Positions 57,522-64,000 of a stretch of DNA of 64,000 nucleotides are shown piece by piece. Every line of letters starts with the position of its first letter. Positions within the stretch are counted from its first letter, which is position 1. This stretch comes from Spongilla lacustris (taxonomy: Eukaryota > Porifera > Demospongiae > Spongillida > Spongillidae), in NCBI GenBank assembly GCA_949361645.1, contig OX442437.1, forward strand, positions 1,313,075 to 1,377,074, given 5' to 3'. The position numbers and the translations under genes were made by a program. The notes beneath the pieces were generated by a model. It saw only the letters and a list, made by a program, of their open reading frames with translations. It made no database searches and was not told the origin of the DNA.

Positions 57522-57721
57522 NNNNNNNNNNNNNNNNNNNNNNNNNNNNNNNNNNNNNNNNNNNNNNNNNNNNNNNNNNNNNNNNNNNNNNNNNNNNNNN
57601 NNNNNNNNNNNNNNNNNNNNNNNNNNNNNNNNNNNNNNNNNNNNNNNNNNNNNNNNNNNNNNNNNNNNNNNNNNNNNNNNNNNNNNNNNNNNNNNNNNNN
57701 NNNNNNNNNNNNNNNNNNNNN
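57522..57721. other. assembly gap (200 N)
   Basis: Exactly 200 N, the usual size of an arbitrary scaffold gap. Sequence on the two sides is joined by scaffolding only. The inverted copy (62160 leftward) suggests a C-rich minisatellite lies in the gap. Confidence 0.99.
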
Positions 57722-58549
57722 GAAATGCAGGAGCCCTTAGAATGACATCAGTGTGGATCTAAGGAGGGGTAGTGAGCAAAGGAAAGGGAAGGGAGACAGA
57801 TAGAGGAGGCAGTATGGAGAGCAAATTGCTGTTAAGTATGGGGTTACCCCATCATTTTGTTCACAGAGTCGCCTTCAGCAGGGACTATAGACAGTGAACA
57901 ATGGCAGACCGAATGAATAATGTCAGATATGACTACATTGACTAGTAGATACAGTTGGTTTCCGTTCCGTGGTGCCAGAAGCGTGGAGACGGACGAGTGG
58001 AAGCCTATTCGAATCAGCATAAATCCGGCTGTATACCCGTCACCACAACTCGATGAGATCCTTCGATATCAATGGTAGCTGCGAGAAATAAAGCCCGGAA
58101 TCAGAATGAGATGCATATAGAGCTGTATTGGAAATATGGGGAAAGGGGGTGGTCTTTCCTTACCAGAAAAAGCATTCTTTAGCGCAAAAAAAGGACAGTA
58201 ACCGTAGCAGAAACTTGCGTTTCATAATTAAAACAATCCATGCTGGTATCGATGGTCTGAAAGTAGACACGCAAGTTCTAAAACTGTTGCGTATTTTCTT
58301 TGTAGAGCACTACAAACATACCTTAGTCATATTTTTAAAAATTCGTTAAATACACTATAGGCAAATTTAGAATGAATTAATATGCCCATATAAGATACGT
58401 TAATTAAATGGATATGCGGTAAGCCGCGCAGTACGCACGAACAATGAAGCGCACAGCACTGTGTTCTTGTGGGGGTGCGATGTTTCTACAGAGGGCGTTG
58501 TGATAATTTTGGCACGAATAACATTCCATAACTGTATGCATGTTATATG
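57722..58549. other. no recognisable gene
   Basis: About 0.8 kb between the gap and segmental duplication copy 2. The 73-codon frame at 58128 is not recognised. Confidence 0.5.
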
Positions 58550-61055
58550 TGTGCCTGTGTGACTTGGTTGCAATTGCATCCTGCATGCGGCATGAACTTT
58601 CCATTTTTAATTGAAATGATACACAATGATACACAATAAAATCACACACACACAATCCCTAGCTAGCTGCATTGTTGTATAGCCGCACTCGCGTCTTCAT
58701 TGCAAACATTGGTTGCAAGGGTAATCTATATTTATAACGAAAATTCCCTAGTTTTTCCTCACGCCACTGATCAGGGCGAATGTCTACACTGACAGCTGAG
58801 AATATTGGTATTCCTAATAGGGCTGTGCATGCCACCAAGTCTGGTGATTTTTATGCTTCTATGCCACAAATTAAATCAGTGGAGTGCATGGCTGGTCTGC
58901 ATGGTGTCACTAGAGAGGGTCATGCAAGTTGATGCAACAATCATGTATACTGACCTGTTGCATGGATGACTGCATGTTGCATTGATTTTTTTTTGCCTTG
59001 CAGGGTTTGCTTAATTAATTTCATACATCGAGCTGTTAAGTGTACATCAATAACATCATGCATATAGTCAGTATATACAATGCTGCAGCGATATGGTCTT
59101 TTCGTCTATATATCGCGATATATCGTGATATTGTATCGCGATATTTTTAAGTACATTCATTGAGCAATTAACACAGTTTTCAGCGTTGCTATGGCGGCGA
59201 CATAAGAACCAACACATAAACCGTCCTATCATGCTGTACGGCGCGGGAAGTTAAGGGGGAAGCGTTATTTGCCAAAACTGGTATAAGGAAGTATCTATAG
59301 CTATCCTAGTCTTGACTGCACCTTCAGAAAGGGCTTGCTCCACGGCATGAGTCATACACCAGAAAAGAAAAGAAGGAGCCACTTACCAGAAGAACGACAG
59401 GGTGAACGGATTTTTAGAGGTATAATATCCCAGGTAAAAAACAGATTAAGTTTTGGTTTTAGAGAGGATTTTAAAATCCCTCTGTAAAATCACTGTGTGA
59501 TTGGACATTAAGATTGTGATTTTATACTGTAAACGATCACGTAATGGTTCCATGCAAAATGATTTCACGCTGAGTGCAAAGTGGTTAGTGTTGTAATTTT
59601 GCCACCATGCGGCATACAAAGTAGCCCGCCCCCGCTCCCATCGAAAGAAAGAAAAAAGTCTCGTGTTTAGCGATAGTATCTCCATAACTGTGAACTCTTC
59701 CGCGACATTATTATGGTGAAAAAAGGTGCTTATAAACATAAGCATTCGCGGTTACAAAAACAGGCCATTTTTTTTTCGGTGGGGGCGGCCGGATAATTTA
59801 CGGTACTTGTGTACGTATACGGCAGCGGTATGTATATGTATGGCTGAATACTTCGAGGCACCTGCTGGATTACCATTTCCGTCTATCTCCTATTCTTCCG
59901 TCTACCTCCGTATATTCCATGCAAGTTTGTATCGCGATATGCATGCAACATATCGCGATACACTAAGCGTCTCCATGTTGGCTTCACGTACAAGTTGCTG
60001 ATCAAAAGAGATTTAATAGCGCCTGCACACAGTGACTATTAATTTAACATCATTTTTAACCCAGTACAGCCGAGTTTCAGCTAGCCGATTACCACAATCC
60101 GTGGCGCGCGGCATGGCAACATCGTAACCATATACTTACAACCAATGACCACAATCCGTGACAACATTGTAACCATAATTTCAGCCAATGACCACAATCC
60201 GTGACAACATTGAAACCATACTTTCAGCCACAATGACCACAATCCGTGACAACAGTGCCGGGTTAACCATTCAATGGACCTGGCGCAGGGTAAATCTTGT
60301 GGGCCCCTGGGGCCTGGGAGTTAAAAAAAAGTGGGGCAATCCTGCCTCCCACACAGGGTCGTATAAATTATTTATAGCATTGACGTATCCAGGAAGTGCT
60401 AAAAGGACAGTTTCGAGGCAGTGGACGGTGTGCGAGAAGCTGGGTTCCCTTGATCAGTCCCGCGCAAAGCGCGGAAACGTTTGAAGAAATGCAGTTTATA
60501 AAGCCTCATGGTTTCACACAATACTATAGCACAATAATAGAACTTGCTAATGGTAATGTTACTAATGGGGGCTAGTTTTCTTACATTAAGTCTGTTCTTT
60601 GACATTTGTATTGTATTTAGATTTTGCGAATAAATATCCTACGAGCATTACGGACTTTTGAAGCGATTCTGACTGTACAGGCGCCGGACAATGCTCTGGT
60701 CAACACAGGTGGTGCTGGACAACTGCTCGTGGGGCAACAGCAAGATAGCCTGTATCTATAATCCAAGCCCCATCGAGTACAACAGAGACGTGTGTAGTAA
60801 CACCCTGGGCATCATCATTTTAACATGATTTGGTGTGTCCAAACTGGCAAAAGCGCTACAGGCAAGGAGTTACAGATTGACTCTGCTGAAGGCAGCACTT
60901 GCAAGTTATAATCTCAGACGGTCCCCTGGTGACCAGAGACGTATATGTGTGACCCTGTAAATTCCAACAGTATCTCGAGACAAGGTCCCACCAGCACCAC
61001 ACGAAGCAGTAACCGGTGTTGTAATGCTCCTCAGTTCAGAAAAATGTTTTTTTTT
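58550..61055 (+). repeat. segmental duplication copy 2, direct part
   Basis: Matches 8530-10960 in the same orientation, with small indels including a ~30 bp insertion near 58905 and 10-25 bp insertions near 60310-60350. Here it continues directly into the 61075-62010 block without the poly-G element present in copy 1. Confidence 0.9.
60080..60260. repeat. short tandem repeat, ~43 bp unit (family copy 3)
   Basis: Three to four units of the CCAATGACCACAATCCGTGACAACATTGTAACCATACTTTCAG family, fewer than in the duplicate array at 10014-10210. Confidence 0.88.
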
Positions 61056-61670
61056 TTTAATACCGCTGATAATATCACCACTTGAATACATGCATGAATG
61101 ACAGTTTACTCACCACTACCCATATCAGTCCATGAACACTTCTGGCTTTCAGTCAGACCAAAAATATATGCCAGCGAGCGCGCGAATTCTGAATTTGAAT
61201 CACGTGAACGTTCAACGTGATCCGCGTCCGGAAAAAAATAAAGGGATCTCCGTGAATCATGACAGGACAGTCTCGTTCCCAGACTCACTTATCGCATATT
61301 GGCTTACGTAAGTGAGACTGGGGACGAGACAAGTTCATACACCTTTTTTGTTCATATGACATAATGTATCAATTTAAGCCATTTACAATGTAGCACAGTA
61401 AATTAATTTTGTCCCTTTTATAAAAGGTTATTGGATAGAGAAATTGCATGAATTTTATTTACTCAAGTGCAATTTAATTCATAACTTCACATTACTATGT
61501 CCGTAGCTTTCAGGGTAATATAATAGACTCCAGATGTACTACGATATGTCAGTATTGAATTATGCCTACCAACCCAGAATCCTGTACATGTACATGTACA
61601 TGTCCATCATATGACACAATCAGCTACACTATAAGAGGGGAAGGGAAGGGTTCAATGTACGGCAGCTCAG

Positions 61671-61742
61671 TATGTCTACTGTGTGTACAAGTACATGCCC
61701 TATGGCCTGGTCAGTGAGGTCATCGCATATCTCCTCAGTGAG
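61671..61742 (+). pseudogene. PRODH-like exon fragment (VYKYMPYG motif), copy 2
   Basis: After GGCAGCTCAG the plus strand reads YVYCVYKYMPYG and LVSEVIAYLLSE. The neighbouring PRODH-like exons (61776-61816 and 62185-62448) are on the minus strand, so this exon is inverted relative to the rest of the gene. Confidence 0.6.
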
Positions 61743-61775
61743 GAGGGAGCAGATGGCACAGTTATGTTCATGGTG

Positions 61776-61816
61776 GGAAATATGGTCACACGTTCCCAGA
61801 AGCTGATCACATACAA
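61776..61816 (-). pseudogene. PRODH-like exon fragment (QLLG..DHIS motif), copy 2
   Basis: Minus strand after TTGTACAG reads VCDQLLGTCDHIS. It lies downstream of, and on the same strand as, the 62448-62185 exon, the correct order for proline dehydrogenase. The LGT reading differs from LGM in copy 1. Confidence 0.55.
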
Positions 61817-62184
61817 CTGTACAATCAATTGCAATGAGCAGGGTTAATGCACTCTGACTCTACTCTGCAGTGGGTGGTGGTGTGTTTGGTATGGTGGTGT
61901 GGTGTGGTGGTGTGGTAAATGTGTGTGAGGTAGTGCAGACTCTAGTCCCCAGCCCAGGTGTGAGAATGCTTTCTAAGGTTGCATCCCAAGGTGTGGGTAC
62001 GTTGGGGAGAAGCTGGATGGATAAGAGTGTGTGGTGGGCGTGGGAAAAGGGGGGTGGTTGGAATGGGAAAATGGGTGTGGTGGGATGGGAAAAGGGGGAA
62101 GGGGTGGTGGTGGGGATAGGAGAAAGGGATGGGTATGGGGTGTGGTATGGAGAGTAAATGTACTTATATGCATTGTTATCCCAG

Positions 62185-62448
62185 GATGGAAGTAAGTGAA
62201 ATTGATGGCCAGCTGAACACTTAGTTGTGAGAGGCAACCATGATATGTGTCCTCCACACCCTCTCCAACAAGAAGAAATGTAGCTGAGCCACTCCTGGTG
62301 TTAAAGACTGGGTCTGGGTACCCCTTCTGGGCTGCATTGGGTCTGGGTACCCCTTCTGGGCTGCATTGTACCTCTCCTGCTCCACGTATGCCCCACATAT
62401 CAGCTTCATGCCACAGAAGAAGCCCTTGACATCCGAGGAGGCGAAGTC
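62185..62448 (-). pseudogene. PRODH-like exon (catalytic-barrel part), copy 2
   Basis: Minus strand after CTCCAACAG reads [19 protein letters not shown] and AYVEQERYNAAQKGYPDP, then only two 29 bp units, then RVWRTHIMVASHN immediately followed by a TAA. Same lesions class as 57136-57505 but with a different repeat count and a small deletion after SHN. Confidence 0.7.
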
Positions 62449-62468
62449 CTGTTGGAGGGTGGTGCATA

Positions 62469-62469
<1 letters not shown>

Positions 62470-62550
<81 letters not shown>

Positions 62551-62565
62551 TGTGTGTGTGTGTGT

Positions 62566-62601
<36 letters not shown>

Positions 62602-62640
62602 ATGTGCATGTCAGTGCATTGTGCATGTGCATGCGTATTT
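62470..62640. repeat. (TG)n microsatellite
   Basis: Mirror of the CA tract at 56865-57118 in the other arm. Confidence 0.95.
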
Positions 62641-63894
62641 GTGTGTGCATGTATGTGTGTGCGTGTTGTGGATGTGTGAGCATATATACCCTGCCAGGTT
62701 TAAGTGCAGGCACCATTAGGACACATCTCAAGGGACCTCGTTACCAAGGTATCCACATTTCCTAGGTTCAATATGTATGTGAATCAATGAAATTTCAATT
62801 TTTCAGGGAGTCAATACCTCTCTGGTATGCAGTAGATGTCTACATTTGATTTCAATGTATTCTGGGTTATAAATTATATATCAAGGATGAAATAACAGGA
62901 GTTGATTACAGTAGAGAAAGAGATTACCTAGCTGGTCCCCAGTTCAGTGCCATACCGCTGGCAATCAGAAAATTTATGTGCACCGAACACCCTCACCGCA
63001 GTTACAGTGGAACCACCACACCCATGAAATGCAGGCATACTGTACAGGTTTTGATTCCCTAAAATTTCATTGGCTTACGTAAGTTAAAGTATGAACATCT
63101 CGATAATCAGGACCCACTGCTAATCCTTCAACTTCTACCCTTCCACATTTACCATCCCTTCAATGTACTATGACGTATGCCTGGATTGTGTTGTACACAT
63201 TTGGCATTTTCATGTTGTATTTTGGCAGGTGATGGATGGCTGGTTGGAAACAGGTCTGCTTGGCATTGATCATCATTCTGACACCTTTATTTGAAGCACA
63301 CTACCAAGGTAAAGCACAAGTGTTGTGTGATAAGAGTGGTATGTTGTCAGCCCACACAGTATTATGTATTCATGGAGTAAATTATTTTTGTCTATTTGAT
63401 ACTCTATGGTAGCAGGAGAGAGGACAGTGAACTAAGGCTACTAAGTATGAAGGTGTGAGGTAGCTGGAGAGGAGGAGGACAGTGAACTGGTGTGAAGGTG
63501 TGAGGTAGCTGGAGAGGAGGACAGTGAACTAATCTCAATAACAAACAACCTTAGCATTGAGTGCACAGCCATTTAAAATTACATGTAAAGACAAAGAGTT
63601 TACAGACATCCAACTACTAAAATGACAACCATTCTTGTCTTTCTGCATTGACACATACTGAGCAAGGTGTGCACCTGGCATGCATATGGTACTGCCATTA
63701 ACATTGTCTCAAAGTGCGAGGCTTCGGCATAAACGTAGCCATTCTTGCAACAAGTACTTTCATTGGTCCAGGAGCAACTGAAGTGTGCAGCGATTCAACC
63801 AGGGATGCGTCGTATAGATACTAATTACAAGATATAAACATTTTACTTCAAATAAAATTGGTGATATATGATTTGCAGGCACCAATTCATTGTA

Positions 63895-64000
63895 TGCCTT
63901 TCTGCAGTGTATGGCATACCAGATATTCTGCACTCTGATCAAGGTACCTATTACCATCTTTCAACAGACATTGGAAACATTTGGAATCAACAAACGTCAT
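63895..64000 (+). pseudogene. gypsy-type integrase remnant, truncated by the window
   Basis: Plus strand reads VYGIPDILHSDQGT, typical of the integrase segment around the second catalytic Asp, then in a shifted frame QQTLETFGINK. It continues beyond 64000. This is the inverted copy of the remnant at 55312-55600. Confidence 0.65.

Larger units (their letters stand above)
61075..62010 (+). repeat. segmental duplication copy 2, block inverted relative to copy 1
   Basis: Reverse complement of about 11430-12375. Includes the small palindrome with TCTCGT...CCCCAG ends at about 61270-61330 and the PRODH-like exon fragments. Confidence 0.85.
62160..64000 (-). repeat. right arm of the large inverted duplication
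   Basis: Reverse complement of 55501-57505. It runs off the window end at 64000 inside the integrase remnant. Differences include fewer 29 bp units in the PRODH-like exon and fewer 45 bp units near 63440-63530. Confidence 0.88.

Overview
This is eukaryotic, animal-type DNA. One ten-exon gene with short GT-AG introns encodes an animal-type type II membrane M28 metallopeptidase (glutamate carboxypeptidase II / NAALADase-like). Around it lie fossil and near-intact pogo, hAT and Ty3/gypsy elements, THAP and SWIM-domain fragments, foldback MITEs and many long micro- and minisatellites. The compact introns, frequent ACATGTA-type words and repeat-rich composition suggest an early-branching metazoan such as a sponge. 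That placement is inference. No prokaryotic operon, CRISPR array, tRNA or rRNA is visible.

Layout. 0-5 kb: duplicated non-coding repeats, a retroelement-type coding fossil, an 0.8 kb palindrome ending at a THAP-domain pseudogene, and a convergent SWIM-family pseudogene. 6.1-7.5 kb: an intact, intronless pyruvoyl-dependent decarboxylase gene on the minus strand. 7.6-13.3 kb: MITEs and copy 1 of a segmental duplication carrying proline dehydrogenase (PRODH)-like exon fragments. 13.8-14.7 kb: a decayed RING-like coding remnant. 15.4-19.6 kb: a polypurine array and a ~150 bp tandem array. 21.6-22.7 kb: a second THAP / SWIM convergent pair. 23.2-25.5 kb: a foldback and a ~22 bp minisatellite. 27.46-32.79 kb: a complete long-inverted-terminal-repeat pogo/Tigger element with one stop codon in its transposase. 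35.07-39.11 kb: a complete Ty3/gypsy element with identical 66 bp LTRs and a 5 bp target duplication. 40.7-41.6 kb: a TACATGTAT-rich array. 43.77-48.51 kb: the M28 peptidase gene. 50.4-52.3 kb: a decayed hAT transposase. 52.48-53.22 kb: 244 uninterrupted CTG units. 54-64 kb: decayed gypsy pol, PRODH-like exons, a 200 N gap, copy 2 of the segmental duplication, and an inverted copy of 55.5-57.5 kb running off the window end.

Only two loci look like intact host protein genes: the decarboxylase and the M28 peptidase. Nothing links them functionally. The rest is mainly mobile-element biology and rearrangement. I did not find a clearly new multi-gene system. The most unusual items are the giant pure CTG tract, the 66 bp-LTR gypsy element, the pogo element with ~1.2 kb terminal inverted repeats containing minisatellites, the repeated THAP/SWIM convergent arrangement, the intronless decarboxylase, and PRODH-like exons arranged on opposite strands in both copies of a duplication.
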